This document shows positions 7,417 to 15,517 of a stretch of DNA of 64,000 nt, piece after piece. This stretch comes from Helicobacter sp. MIT 05-5294 (GTDB lineage: Bacteria; Campylobacterota; Campylobacteria; Campylobacterales; Helicobacteraceae). How positions within the stretch are numbered: position 1 is the first letter of the stretch; every line of letters starts with the position of its first letter. The position numbers were made by a program, and so were the translations under genes. The notes below the pieces were generated by a model. It saw only the letters and a list, made by a program, of their open reading frames with translations, had not been told where the DNA came from and searched no databases. Where the stretch lies: NCBI RefSeq assembly GCF_000765675.1, contig NZ_JRPA02000006.1, positions 47,552-111,551 on the forward strand, in the 5' to 3' direction.

Positions 7417-9255
7417 TCATCTAAAAGTTCGTTTGCCATCGGTATTTACAATATCACCAAAACTATCCAAATAATCCAAATAGGCAATCAAATACTTACG
7501 ACTAAGATTAAAATGTTGCTTGAAATTTCCCAAATCCAAATAGCCCTCTTGCTCTATGATTTTACGCATACGCTCTAGCAAATTCGCCAAAACATCGCTA
7601 CAAATAAACAACTTATGGTTAAGGCGCACGATTTTTTTCTCGCGCGTTAGGCGTTTAAACATAGAATCCCCTGTTTGCCTATCAATATCCAAATTATCAT
7701 AAAGATTATAAGGCGCAATAGGTTGGAATCCCTGACTTTGCAAAGTCTGATAAATTGTATGATAGAAATAATCCTCAACCTTTTGCGTATTCTCTCCATT
7801 AAGCCCTAAATTGTTTTGTGGGGAAATATAAAAGGAATCCGCCTTGTTTAACGCGCCCTCGTCAAGCATTTCTTCTAATACGCTTTTGGCAAACTCCTCT
7901 GCAATCCAGCTTTGCTTTTGACTTAAAAGCGTCGCACTCAAAAGTGCGTTGGGATTCTTGGATAAAACTTTTAAAATCGCTTCTTTGACGATTTCTCTAG
8001 CCTTTTTTGGATAGGCAATCAATTCTTTTTGGCACACAAAGCATTGTGGAATCTCTGATGCGATTCTTAATCCCATCGTTTGCGAAATCCCAAATCTCTG
8101 CACCGAGCTAATCAGCCCAAAGCCTCTTTTGTGTGCTTGAAGCAAAAGTGTAAATGCACCCTTGAAATCGCCCTTGCTTAGCATTTCTAAATACTCTAGC
8201 TTTTGTGATTTTTTCATCGGATCTACAATCGAGCTTAGGATTCTGCCTCCGCCTAAAGTCTGCTTGTCATCGCGTAAAATGAATTTTTCATCAAACATTC
8301 CAAAAATTGGAATCGTAGTTTTTAGGGTTGCAAATTTTTTATTTGCGTCTAAAAATAACACGCGCGCATCGCAACGCATTGCCCCAATAAATAACTGCAC
8401 TTGGGCATTGTGTTCTATTTTTTCAAACGCACGAATCTCTACTTCTATGCTATCAAACCCGCGCAAATATCCCTTTTTGGTAAGCAAATCTCCGCGCTTA
8501 ATTTCTTGATGTGAAACGCCGCTTAGATTGATTGCCACACGCGCTCCATTGGGGGCGATAGTTTGGGATTCTCCATGCACTTGCAGATTCTTGATTCCAA
8601 GCACTCTTCCAAGCTGTGCGCACCATATTTTTTCACCCACACTCAAATCCCCGTCCATCAATGTGCCACTCACGACACAACCCGCGCCCTTAATCACAAA
8701 CGCACGGTCAATATAATAGCGGAAAAATCCTAAGTCTTTATGCGCCTTTTTAGGTAGTGCGAAAAGCGTCTCTTGCAAGTTTTGAATGCTTTGCTTATCA
8801 TAAATAGAACATTGCAGAATCTCAAAACGCAGATTAGGAAATTTTTCAAAAAGCTCTTTGACTTGCTCTTTGACTTGCTCAATCCTTGCACAATCCACCA
8901 AATCTGTCTTACTTAACACAACGATGAAATCCGTGATTCCAAGCAAATAAGCGATTCTTAAATGCTCTAAAGTTTGTGGCATAATGCCCTCATTTGCCGC
9001 AACAAGAAGCATTGCATAATCTATGCCAAATGCCCCAGCAATCATATTTTTAACCAATTTTTCGTGTCCGGGAACATCAATGAAAGAAATGTTTTTGTCT
9101 TCGCGACTTAGATTAGAAAAGCTCAAATCTAGCGTAATGCCTCTTTCTTTTTCTTGCTCAAAACTATCTCCCCAAAACCCGTTTAGTGCGGCGATTAAAC
9201 TTGTTTTACCATGATCAATATGTCCCATTGCACCGATAATCAAATTTTCTTGCAT
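7417..9255 (-). CDS. selB: Selenocysteine-specific elongation factor SelB
   Basis: 612 residues. SelB is the GTPase that delivers Sec-tRNA(Sec) to UGA codons marked by a SECIS element. The G-domain motifs are GHIDHGKTSL (G1), DVPGHEKLVKNM (G3) and VLSKTDL (G4), starting near residue 10. SelB-type beta-barrel domains II/III follow (DRAFVIKGAGCVVSGTLMDG). The C-terminal third is built of winged helices (LSATLLSQKQSWIAEEF; LTREKKIVRLNHKLF; FNLSRKYLIAYLDYLD) that bind SECIS in the family. It lies 13 bases after selA in the same direction, so the two are co-transcribed. SD AAGGAAAAG sits before the ATG. Confidence 0.95.
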   Translation of the reverse strand: MQENLIIGAMGHIDHGKTSLIAALNGFWGDSFEQEKERGITLDLSFSNLSREDKNISFIDVPGHEKLVKNMIAGAFGIDYAMLLVAANEGIMPQTLEHLRIAYLLGITDFIVVLSKTDLVDCARIEQVKEQVKELFEKFPNLRFEILQCSIYDKQSIQNLQETLFALPKKAHKDLGFFRYYIDRAFVIKGAGCVVSGTLMDGDLSVGEKIWCAQLGRVLGIKNLQVHGESQTIAPNGARVAINLSGVSHQEIKRGDLLTKKGYLRGFDSIEVEIRAFEKIEHNAQVQLFIGAMRCDARVLFLDANKKFATLKTTIPIFGMFDEKFILRDDKQTLGGGRILSSIVDPMKKSQKLEYLEMLSKGDFKGAFTLLLQAHKRGFGLISSVQRFGISQTMGLRIASEIPQCFVCQKELIAYPKKAREIVKEAILKVLSKNPNALLSATLLSQKQSWIAEEFAKSVLEEMLDEGALNKADSFYISPQNNLGLNGENTQKVEDYFYHTIYQTLQSQGFQPIAPYNLYDNLDIDRQTGDSMFKRLTREKKIVRLNHKLFICSDVLANLLERMRKIIEQEGYLDLGNFKQHFNLSRKYLIAYLDYLDSFGDIVNTDGKRTFR

Positions 9256-9268
9256 TCTTTTCCTTATT

Positions 9269-10657
9269 TTACTTTATTTTTGACTGCTCCAAAGCAACAA
9301 AAGCCTCTACGATTCTCTGCATATCTCCCTCTAACAATGTGCGCATATCCAAAATCAACGCGCCATTTTCTAATCTAGCAATGATGTCAAAACCTCGCAA
9401 ATACTCTTCTAATCGTTGCTCATTCAGTCCAAAATGTGCCAAATTCTTCGCTTCAAGTGCCACACCAAAAGATTCTAAATAATGACTAGGCATTGCTCCG
9501 CCACCGCTGTAACTTTTAGTCGCCACAACTTCAGGCACAAACAAAGGCGGAATCTGCGCAGCTAGGGATTGCGCCTCATTCCTTAACTCTTCTTTGGTTT
9601 TTAGCAACATTTGGCAAGTTGGGATTTTGTCTGTTTTGCCCGTCAAATACGCATTAAGTGTCGCTTCTAGCGCGGCAATAGTGAATTTATCCACACGCAA
9701 CATTCTTAGGAGCTGGTTTTTTTTCAGCTTGTCAATCAATGCCTTTTTGCCAAAGATGATTCCCGCTTGTGCGCCACCTAAAAGCTTATCTCCGCTAAAG
9801 CTTACAAGGCTTGGATTCAGCCTTGTAATCTCTTCTAATGCGGGTTCAAACTTTTGAAGAATGTTTTCAAACCCACTTAAACCAAAATACCCGCTTCCCA
9901 AATCATAATAATCTACAAGATTCCGTGCCTTTGCCAACTCTACAATCTCTCCAAATTCTACTTCTTTAACAAATCCGCTCATCGCGTAATTAGATTTATG
10001 CGCTTTAAAAAGCATTGCGGTGTTTTCATTAAGTGCTTCTTGATAGTCCTTTAAATGCGTTTTGTTGGTCGTCCCTACTTCGCGCAAGATCGCTCCAGAA
10101 TCCTCCATAACACGCGGAATCCTAAAGCTCCCGCCTATCTCAATCAACTCTCCGCGCGAAACCACAACTTCTTTACCCTTAGCAAAGGTATTAAAAATCA
10201 AAAACACCGCCGCGGCATTGTTATTGACAACAAGCACATCTTCTGCGCCCAAAAGAGCTTTAAACAAACCCTTTAAATGCACATATCGTTCGCTACGATT
10301 TCCTTTTTCTTGATTGTATTCCAAATTATTATAACGCGTCAAAAGAGGAAGAATCTCTTGTAGAATCGCGGGAGAAAACACACTGCGCCCAAGATTTGTA
10401 TGCACTACGATTCCGGTGGCATTGACGAGTGGCTTAAGGGATTTTTGCGTGATTTTGTAATACTCCTTAGCAATCGTTTGTGCACAAGTTGCCAAATCCA
10501 AAATTTCACCACCCTGAAGCAAATCTTGGCGATAGCCCTCCAAAAACTCCGCAATCAGTCGCTTTGCTAACGCAAGATTCAACCCGCTCGAAATTTCAGA
10601 CTTTAGGGAATTTAATAATTTGTCCGCTTTGGGAATATGTCTTAGAATATTTTGCAT
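9269..10657 (-). CDS. selA: L-seryl-tRNA(Sec) selenium transferase SelA
   Basis: 462 residues, the usual length. It converts Ser-tRNA(Sec) to Sec-tRNA(Sec) using selenophosphate and PLP. The core begins LKPLVNATGIVVHTNLGRS (about 76-94), followed by LEYNQEKGNRSERY and VVNNNAAAVFL. The PLP lysine is in SFSGDKLLGGAQAGIIFGK (about residue 290). The N-terminal helical domain (LNSLKSEISSGLNLALAKRL) is typical. It is the first gene of selA-selB-(NifS-like)-moeA, divergent from the universal stress gene. tRNA-Sec (selC) and selD were not seen in the window. Confidence 0.95.
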   Translation of the reverse strand: MQNILRHIPKADKLLNSLKSEISSGLNLALAKRLIAEFLEGYRQDLLQGGEILDLATCAQTIAKEYYKITQKSLKPLVNATGIVVHTNLGRSVFSPAILQEILPLLTRYNNLEYNQEKGNRSERYVHLKGLFKALLGAEDVLVVNNNAAAVFLIFNTFAKGKEVVVSRGELIEIGGSFRIPRVMEDSGAILREVGTTNKTHLKDYQEALNENTAMLFKAHKSNYAMSGFVKEVEFGEIVELAKARNLVDYYDLGSGYFGLSGFENILQKFEPALEEITRLNPSLVSFSGDKLLGGAQAGIIFGKKALIDKLKKNQLLRMLRVDKFTIAALEATLNAYLTGKTDKIPTCQMLLKTKEELRNEAQSLAAQIPPLFVPEVVATKSYSGGGAMPSHYLESFGVALEAKNLAHFGLNEQRLEEYLRGFDIIARLENGALILDMRTLLEGDMQRIVEAFVALEQSKIK

Positions 10658-10751
10658 TTCCTATTCTCTTTTTGGTAAATTTTAGCCTAGAAGCGTAACG
10701 CATTCTTACTTTATTTTCTGTGAATTTTGCAAGATTTTGCTTAAGATTTGA

Positions 10752-10757
10752 TATAAT
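10752..10757 (+). promoter_or_regulatory. Sigma-70 -10 box (TATAAT) before the universal stress gene
   Basis: A perfect TATAAT follows an AT-rich stretch, about 25 bases before the ATG at 10783. No canonical -35 is evident, as is usual for Helicobacter promoters. Confidence 0.55.
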
Positions 10758-10782
10758 TTTTATTATTTTTAAAAGGCTTGTG

Positions 10783-11199
10783 ATGAAACAAATTTTATTT
10801 GCCATTGACGGAACGAAATCCTGCCAAAAAGCGGCAGAATTTGTAGTGAATTTTTTTGGAGATAGGGAAGATTGTGCCATTACAATCATTCATGTTAAAA
10901 CTCCCATTATGCTTTATGGAGAAGCAGCATTAGCCGCTTATGAAGAAATTGAAAAAAAAGAAAGCGCAGAAAGCGATAAATTGCTAGAAGAATTTGCCGC
11001 AGTCTTTACCAACAAAGGCGTAAATATCAAACAAAAACTCCTAGAGGGCGAGGCTGTAACGGAAGTATTGTCTTATGCGAAAGATTTTGATTTGCTAATT
11101 ATCGGGCAAAGCGAAGAAAGCTTTTGGAATAAAATCTTCTCAACAAACCAAAACGACTTTTCGCAAAAATCTCCGATTCCAATTCTAATTGTCAAGTAG
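10783..11199 (+). CDS. Universal stress protein (UspA family)
   Basis: 138 residues from the ATG at 10783. An upstream in-frame ATG at 10720 precedes the promoter and is rejected. The start MKQILFAIDGTKSCQKAAEF is the classical UspA beta-alpha opening with the Asp of the nucleotide pocket. ITIIHVKTP and DLLIIGQSEES supply later strands. The C-terminal Gly-x2-Gly-x9-Gly-Ser/Thr ATP loop is not recognisable, so ATP binding is doubtful. These cytoplasmic proteins respond to starvation and stress. It is followed 19 bases later by two small genes in the same direction, probably one transcript. Confidence 0.8.
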   Translation: MKQILFAIDGTKSCQKAAEFVVNFFGDREDCAITIIHVKTPIMLYGEAALAAYEEIEKKESAESDKLLEEFAAVFTNKGVNIKQKLLEGEAVTEVLSYAKDFDLLIIGQSEESFWNKIFSTNQNDFSQKSPIPILIVK

Positions 11200-11218
11200 T
11201 TTTCAAAGATTTGCATAG

Positions 11219-11467
11219 ATGAAAACTTTAACCCTTGCAAGCATTTATGAAATACAAGGACACGCTTACGAAGCGGCAGAGATTTACAAAACAATTTTGG
11301 AAGAAAATCCCGACAATGCCGAAGCAAAAATCGCGCTCAAACGCTTAGTAAGCAATCGCAAAAATTACGGCAAAGCAAGTGAAGATATGCTAAATTTGTT
11401 TGTCCAAATGGATAGCGAAGTAGAATTTAATGAGTTTGAAAGGTGGTTATTGAAATTATGGAACTAA
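11219..11467 (+). CDS. Small TPR-like protein
   Basis: 82 residues. The middle (IYEIQGHAYEAAEIYKTIL, then EENPDNAEAKIALKRL) has the hydrophobic/small residue spacing of one TPR hairpin, so a protein-protein role is plausible. No signal peptide or membrane segment is seen. Its last 10 bases overlap the next gene's ATG at 11458, which suggests translational coupling. It lies between the universal stress gene and the two-component system. Function is not recognised. Confidence 0.6.
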   Translation: MKTLTLASIYEIQGHAYEAAEIYKTILEENPDNAEAKIALKRLVSNRKNYGKASEDMLNLFVQMDSEVEFNEFERWLLKLWN

Positions 11468-11868
11468 AAGAAGCGATTTTACAAACATTAGCCGAAATTG
11501 ATACAAGCGATTCTAACCAACCCGATACAAAAAGCGCGTTAGAGAGCCAAAAGCCAGAACGTGATGCTTTGTTGGATATTTTGCCCTCTGATAACCCCCA
11601 TCGTGAAAATACCGAAACTACGCAGAATCCCTATGAGCGAAAGATTGAAAAGCTAGATTTTAAAAACGCCGAAGAGCTTAAAATGCTTCTAACAAAAGCT
11701 TATTTAGAAGAGGAGAAATTCCTCAATGCCCTACAAGAACGAATCCTCGTGCTTTTTGAAGGACTGCAATCCCCAAATAATCGCAATATTGAAACCAAAG
11801 TGGATATGATTTTAAACTTTTTAGAATTTACTTTGGCAATTATTGATGAAAAAAAGAATCAAAAATGA
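11458..11868 (+). CDS. CiaD-like C-terminal domain protein
   Basis: 136 residues from the ATG at 11458, with SD AAGGTGG; a GTG at 11443 is the alternative start. The acidic, low-complexity N-terminal half (about 10-60) is probably disordered. The C-terminal helix block ERILVLFEGLQSPNNR and VDMILNFLEFTLAIID resembles the conserved tail of Campylobacter CiaD (Cj0788) and of a small gene near arsR in Helicobacter. CiaD is a secreted invasion protein, but most homologues have no known role, so only the domain is assigned. It is coupled to the preceding TPR-like gene. Confidence 0.55.
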   Translation: MELKEAILQTLAEIDTSDSNQPDTKSALESQKPERDALLDILPSDNPHRENTETTQNPYERKIEKLDFKNAEELKMLLTKAYLEEEKFLNALQERILVLFEGLQSPNNRNIETKVDMILNFLEFTLAIIDEKKNQK

Positions 11869-11908
11869 AAAAAAAATCTTTATTTACTTTTGATTTACCA
11901 TTTTGCTT

Positions 11909-11914
11909 TATAAT
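11909..11914 (+). promoter_or_regulatory. -10 box (TATAAT) for the arsRS leader
   Basis: TATAAT with TTGATT about 15 bases upstream. A start near 11921 would give a leader of about 210 nt before the response-regulator ATG at 12134. That is unusually long for this compact genome. Confidence 0.5.
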
Positions 11915-12133
11915 TTCATCATCTCAACGGGATGAGTTGAGAGACAAGCTTAACGCAATGTTAAGTTTGGGTTTTCTTGGAAAAGGGAAAATTTTTCATC
12001 CACTTCTCCTTTGCTTAAGGACACTTAGTGTGAGTAAGTTCTTTGAAAGTGTTGTCAATTCTAGTGGGCGTTTTCCTGAATTTTTATTTAACCCCCTAAA
12101 ATACCCAATCCTCCTTTTTGTAAGGAAAACGCC
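11915..12133 (+). promoter_or_regulatory. Structured 5' leader with SD-sequestering inverted repeat
   Basis: The gap is rich in self-complementary sequence. CTCAAC/GTTGAG (about 11923-11941) and CTTAAC/GTTAAG (about 11950-11967) form two early hairpins, and ACAC-TTA-GTGT a third near 12030. GGCGTTTTCCT at 12067-12077 is a perfect 11-base reverse complement of AGGAAAACGCC at 12123-12133, which is the SD and spacer directly before the ATG. Pairing them would hide the ribosome binding site. I see no known riboswitch or 6S/SRP consensus. A 91-codon frame across the gap is not protein-like. Confidence 0.5.
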
Positions 12134-12817
12134 ATGCTAGAAGTGTTGATGATAGAAGATGATTTGGAGCTAGCAACCATTCTTAGCGAATACTTGAAAG
12201 CTCATAATATTAATGTAACGAATTATGACGAACCCTATACGGGCATGAGTGCGATAAACACTCGGCATTTTGACCTCCTTCTTTTAGATTTAACACTCCC
12301 AAACCTAGATGGGCTGGAAGTTTGCAAGAGGGTTGCGAAAGAAAAACGAATCCCAATCATCATTTCTTCTGCGCGACACGATATTGACGATAGAGTGCTG
12401 GGGCTAGAATATGGTGCAGATGACTATATTCCTAAGCCTTATGACCCAAAAGAACTCATAGCAAGAATCCATAGTGTCCTTCGTAGATACAATCTCTCTA
12501 AGGAATCCAACCAAGAAGAAGCTTCTATTCTTCCTTTTGTGCTTGATAAAGGAAGCAGAGAGATTTACCTCAACAACGAAGCACTCAATCTCACCAAAGC
12601 AGAATACGAGATTCTAAGCTTTATGCTTGAAAATGTCAATCAAGCCTTGACGCGTGATTCTATTGCGGCGCACTCGGATTCTATCAATCCTGATTCTAGC
12701 AACAAAAGCATTGATGTCATCATCGGGCGTTTGCGCAACAAAATAGAAAAGGGAAGCAAAAAATTCATTTTTTCTGTGCGCGGAATCGGCTATAAATTGC
12801 AGTTAAAAGATGATTAA
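12134..12817 (+). CDS. OmpR-family response regulator (ArsR/RacR-like)
   Basis: 227 residues. The receiver domain has the acidic pair in [10 protein letters not shown], the phospho-acceptor Asp in [16 protein letters not shown] (about residue 52), Ser in IIISSARHD and Lys in [17 protein letters not shown]. The C-terminal winged helix (about 130-225) has [17 protein letters not shown] and the recognition region [14 protein letters not shown], ending VRGIGYKL. The gene overlaps its kinase by 8 bases. The arrangement RR-HK-hemB mirrors the acid-responsive arsRS locus beside hemB in H. pylori; Campylobacter RacRS is the alternative relative. Which signal it answers here is inference. Translation may be gated by the leader inverted repeat. 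Confidence 0.85.
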   Translation: MLEVLMIEDDLELATILSEYLKAHNINVTNYDEPYTGMSAINTRHFDLLLLDLTLPNLDGLEVCKRVAKEKRIPIIISSARHDIDDRVLGLEYGADDYIPKPYDPKELIARIHSVLRRYNLSKESNQEEASILPFVLDKGSREIYLNNEALNLTKAEYEILSFMLENVNQALTRDSIAAHSDSINPDSSNKSIDVIIGRLRNKIEKGSKKFIFSVRGIGYKLQLKDD

Positions 12818-14045
12818 AAATTCTATTTTTGTTAAAATCACCATATTATTTATCGTGGCAATCATTTGCTTAGGCGCATTTTCATATTATTTTATCCGCG
12901 AAGAAATCAATGAGGATATTCTCAAAGACCAACTCAAATATAGCCAATTTCTCGCGACAATCAACCAATTAGTGCGCTTTGGTGGCAATATTGAACTGAT
13001 TGAAAAATATCTCAAAGAATTGGATTTACACCAAATTCAAGATGCTAAAACCTTAGAACAATTTCAAAACTATTTGACACAAAATCTCGCAAGTGGAATG
13101 ATTGCAAAAGTCATTAAGCAAGAAAATGGCATTTATTTGTTTTTGCAAACTCCGCAGGAATGGAAACTTTATGGTGGCTCTTATCCTCACAATCTTTTTA
13201 ATTATTATCTTATTACCTTTTTTGCTTTTGTCGTCGTCGTTTTCTTGTTTGCATTGGTAATTAAAAGCATTTTACCGCTCAAAATTTTGCGCAAAGAGAT
13301 TCGTAAGTTTGCCGATGGGCAGATGAATATTTCTTGCAAAATCAACCAAAACGATGAAATCGGCGAACTTTCTCGCGAATTTGAAAATGCCGCCGAGAAA
13401 ATCAACGCACTAAACCAATCCCGACATCTTTTTTTGCGCTCCATTATGCACGAACTCAAAACGCCCATTACCAAAGGCAGAATCACGGCAGAAATGATTG
13501 AACACCCACTTTACAAAGAGAGGCTTTGTAATGTATTTGACCGCCTCAATAGCTTGATTAATGAGTTTGCCAAAATAGAGGAATTAAGCTCCCGTAACTA
13601 TTGCCTCAACAAGCAAGATTATGTGCTAAAAGACATTTTAAATCGCGTGTTTGCAATGCTGTTAATAGACAAAGAACAAATCCAAGATTCCTTTATCCTG
13701 CCAGAGGAAAACTATCTGTTGCGCTGCGATTTTGATATGCTCACTCTAGCTATCAAAAATCTATTAGACAACGCGCTAAAATACAAGACAAAAGGCAAAA
13801 TTGAAATTAAAGTTGCAGAGGGCAATCTCCTCATCTCCAACTTCGGCGCACCTTTGCCACACAGCCTAAAAGACCATGCAAAGCCCTTTTTCAAAGATAA
13901 CAAATCCAACAAAAATGGTGGCTTGGGATTAGGAATCTATATCGTCAAAAGCACTTTGGAATCGCAAGGATTGAAGTTGGATTATTATCACAAAGAGGAC
14001 AAAAATCATTTTGTGATTCTAGGCTTTGCCAAAACCAAACAATAA
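12810..14045 (+). CDS. Sensor histidine kinase (ArsS-like)
   Basis: 411 residues. TM1 is at about 7-29 ([22 protein letters not shown]) and TM2 at about 132-155. They enclose a periplasmic sensor loop of about 100 residues with only one His (residue 71), where H. pylori ArsS uses periplasmic His for pH sensing. HAMP ([16 protein letters not shown]) is followed by the phospho-acceptor His in [17 protein letters not shown] (about residue 214). The HATPase region has an N box [12 protein letters not shown] and a G box [12 protein letters not shown]. The gene overlaps the response regulator by 8 bases and is followed 9 bases later by hemB. Confidence 0.85.
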   Translation: MIKNSIFVKITILFIVAIICLGAFSYYFIREEINEDILKDQLKYSQFLATINQLVRFGGNIELIEKYLKELDLHQIQDAKTLEQFQNYLTQNLASGMIAKVIKQENGIYLFLQTPQEWKLYGGSYPHNLFNYYLITFFAFVVVVFLFALVIKSILPLKILRKEIRKFADGQMNISCKINQNDEIGELSREFENAAEKINALNQSRHLFLRSIMHELKTPITKGRITAEMIEHPLYKERLCNVFDRLNSLINEFAKIEELSSRNYCLNKQDYVLKDILNRVFAMLLIDKEQIQDSFILPEENYLLRCDFDMLTLAIKNLLDNALKYKTKGKIEIKVAEGNLLISNFGAPLPHSLKDHAKPFFKDNKSNKNGGLGLGIYIVKSTLESQGLKLDYYHKEDKNHFVILGFAKTKQ

Positions 14046-14054
14046 AGGAAAACT

Positions 14055-15026
14055 ATGTTTAAACGCTTAAGAAGAATCAGGCTAAACCCCGTCGTTAGGA
14101 ATCTCGTTGAAGAAACAACTTTGCGCACACAGGATTTGATTTATCCTCTATTTATCACGCATGGCAAAAATATCAAAAACGCAATCGCTTCAATGCCCGA
14201 TGTTTATCAGCTAAGCATTGACAATGCTTTGGAAGAATGCGAGGAGCTAGAAAAGTTAGGCATACAAGCCATTATGCTCTTTGGGATTCCAGCAATCAAA
14301 GATAGTGTGGGTAGCGAAGCACTAAGTGAGGAGGGCATTATCGCTGAAGCCTTACGCGCCATCAAAGCAAAATTCCCCCAAATGTTGCTTTGCGTGGATT
14401 TATGCTTTTGCGAATACACAGACCATGGGCATTGTGGAATCCTCAATCCAAAGCTTCAAAGCGTGGATAATGATTTGACTTTAGAGATTCTCAACAAACA
14501 AGCCTTAGTCTTGGCACAAGCAGGTGCGAATTTGATTGCACCTAGCGGAATGATGGACGGAATGATAGAATCCCTAAGAAGTGCGCTAGATTGCGCAGGA
14601 TTCGCACATATTCCTATTATGAGTTACTCTACGAAATTCGCAAGTGGATATTATGGACCTTTTCGCGATGTAGCAAACAGCACACCAAGCTTTGGAGACC
14701 GCAAAAGCTACCAACAAAACCCCGCAAATCGCAGAGAAGCAATCGCAGAAAGCCTAGAAGATGAGCGGCAAGGAGCGGATATTTTGATGGTGAAACCCGC
14801 CCTTGCATACCTTGATATTGTGCGTGATATTAGAGAACGCACCTTGTTGCCTCTTGCTGTGTATAATGTCAGCGGGGAATACGCCATGTTAAAGTTTGCA
14901 CAAAAAAACAATTTGATTGATTATGAACGCGTCTTGCTTGAAACAATGATTGGCTTTAAACGCGCAGGAGCGGACATCATCATCACCTACCACGCCAAAG
15001 AACTCGCAAGGCTTTTGAATCCTTGA
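14055..15026 (+). CDS. hemB: Delta-aminolevulinic acid dehydratase (porphobilinogen synthase)
   Basis: 323 residues. HemB condenses two 5-aminolevulinates to porphobilinogen in heme synthesis. The zinc-type cysteine cluster is visible in [17 protein letters not shown] (about 116-132), and the two Schiff-base lysines in [17 protein letters not shown] (about residue 195) and [14 protein letters not shown] (about 247). [15 protein letters not shown] is also a family signature. SD AAAGGAAA precedes the ATG. It is the third gene of the two-component operon and ends in a strong hairpin. Confidence 0.95.
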   Translation: MFKRLRRIRLNPVVRNLVEETTLRTQDLIYPLFITHGKNIKNAIASMPDVYQLSIDNALEECEELEKLGIQAIMLFGIPAIKDSVGSEALSEEGIIAEALRAIKAKFPQMLLCVDLCFCEYTDHGHCGILNPKLQSVDNDLTLEILNKQALVLAQAGANLIAPSGMMDGMIESLRSALDCAGFAHIPIMSYSTKFASGYYGPFRDVANSTPSFGDRKSYQQNPANRREAIAESLEDERQGADILMVKPALAYLDIVRDIRERTLLPLAVYNVSGEYAMLKFAQKNNLIDYERVLLETMIGFKRAGADIIITYHAKELARLLNP

Positions 15027-15029
15027 AAA

Positions 15030-15053
15030 CGGAATCTCTAAGGCGAGATTCCG
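15030..15053 (+). terminator. Rho-independent terminator after hemB
   Basis: CGGAATCTC and GAGATTCCG form a perfect 9-bp stem around TAAGGC, followed by CATTTT, four bases after the hemB stop. Confidence 0.7.
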
Positions 15054-15059
15054 CATTTT

Positions 15060-15095
15060 GGATTGCCGCGTCCTTGCAATCCTCGCAATGACGAG
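15060..15095 (-). repeat. Dispersed CGTCATTGCGAG...GGCAATC repeat, copy 1
   Basis: On the minus strand it reads CTCGTCATTGCGAG, a variable core, then GCGGCAATCC. The same frame sequence recurs at 34763-34806, 59125-59163 and 59234-59277, each time in a gap between genes. Confidence 0.65.
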
Positions 15096-15517
15096 AGGGC
15101 GGAATCGCAGGTTATTTTACATTTCAGATTTGCAAGTGCGGGTGAGTTACTGACGCGACACACGCTTCGTCTCTCATTTTATTTATTCCCCGCAAGAACG
15201 CAATGGAATCCCAAAACTTAATAGAATACTTTTTGCTTAAAGATTTATGTGTCTTATTCTAAGAAGTTAAAGTTGTGGAATCGCATTGAATGCGGAGAAC
15301 TACACCATAGAGGGAAAAGAAAAGATTACAAGAAACGGAATGAATTTCTATGCAAAATCCAAAGTGGAAAACTAGATAAATCCCTAGCATAGAATGAAAA
15401 AGCTTATGAAGCAAACAGATAGCGCGACATTTGCAAGGCAAATCAAGAATCCACACAAAACCAAGAAGAAGCAAAAAACTTCGGAGAATATTATAGAATC
15501 GCAAAACCCACGAAAAC
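15096..15517. other. Gap of about 420 bases without an intact gene
   Basis: No intact gene is seen between the repeat and the Uup gene. One + frame reads RICKANQESTQNQEEAKNFG-like sequence around 15410-15500 but is broken by stops and has no start, so it may be a decayed gene. No RNA gene or promoter is convincing here. Confidence 0.4.

Noticed and set aside
11865..12140. 91-codon frame between the CiaD-like gene and the response regulator
   Set aside because: Residue composition is not protein-like, and the DNA is better explained as a structured leader with an inverted repeat covering the SD.
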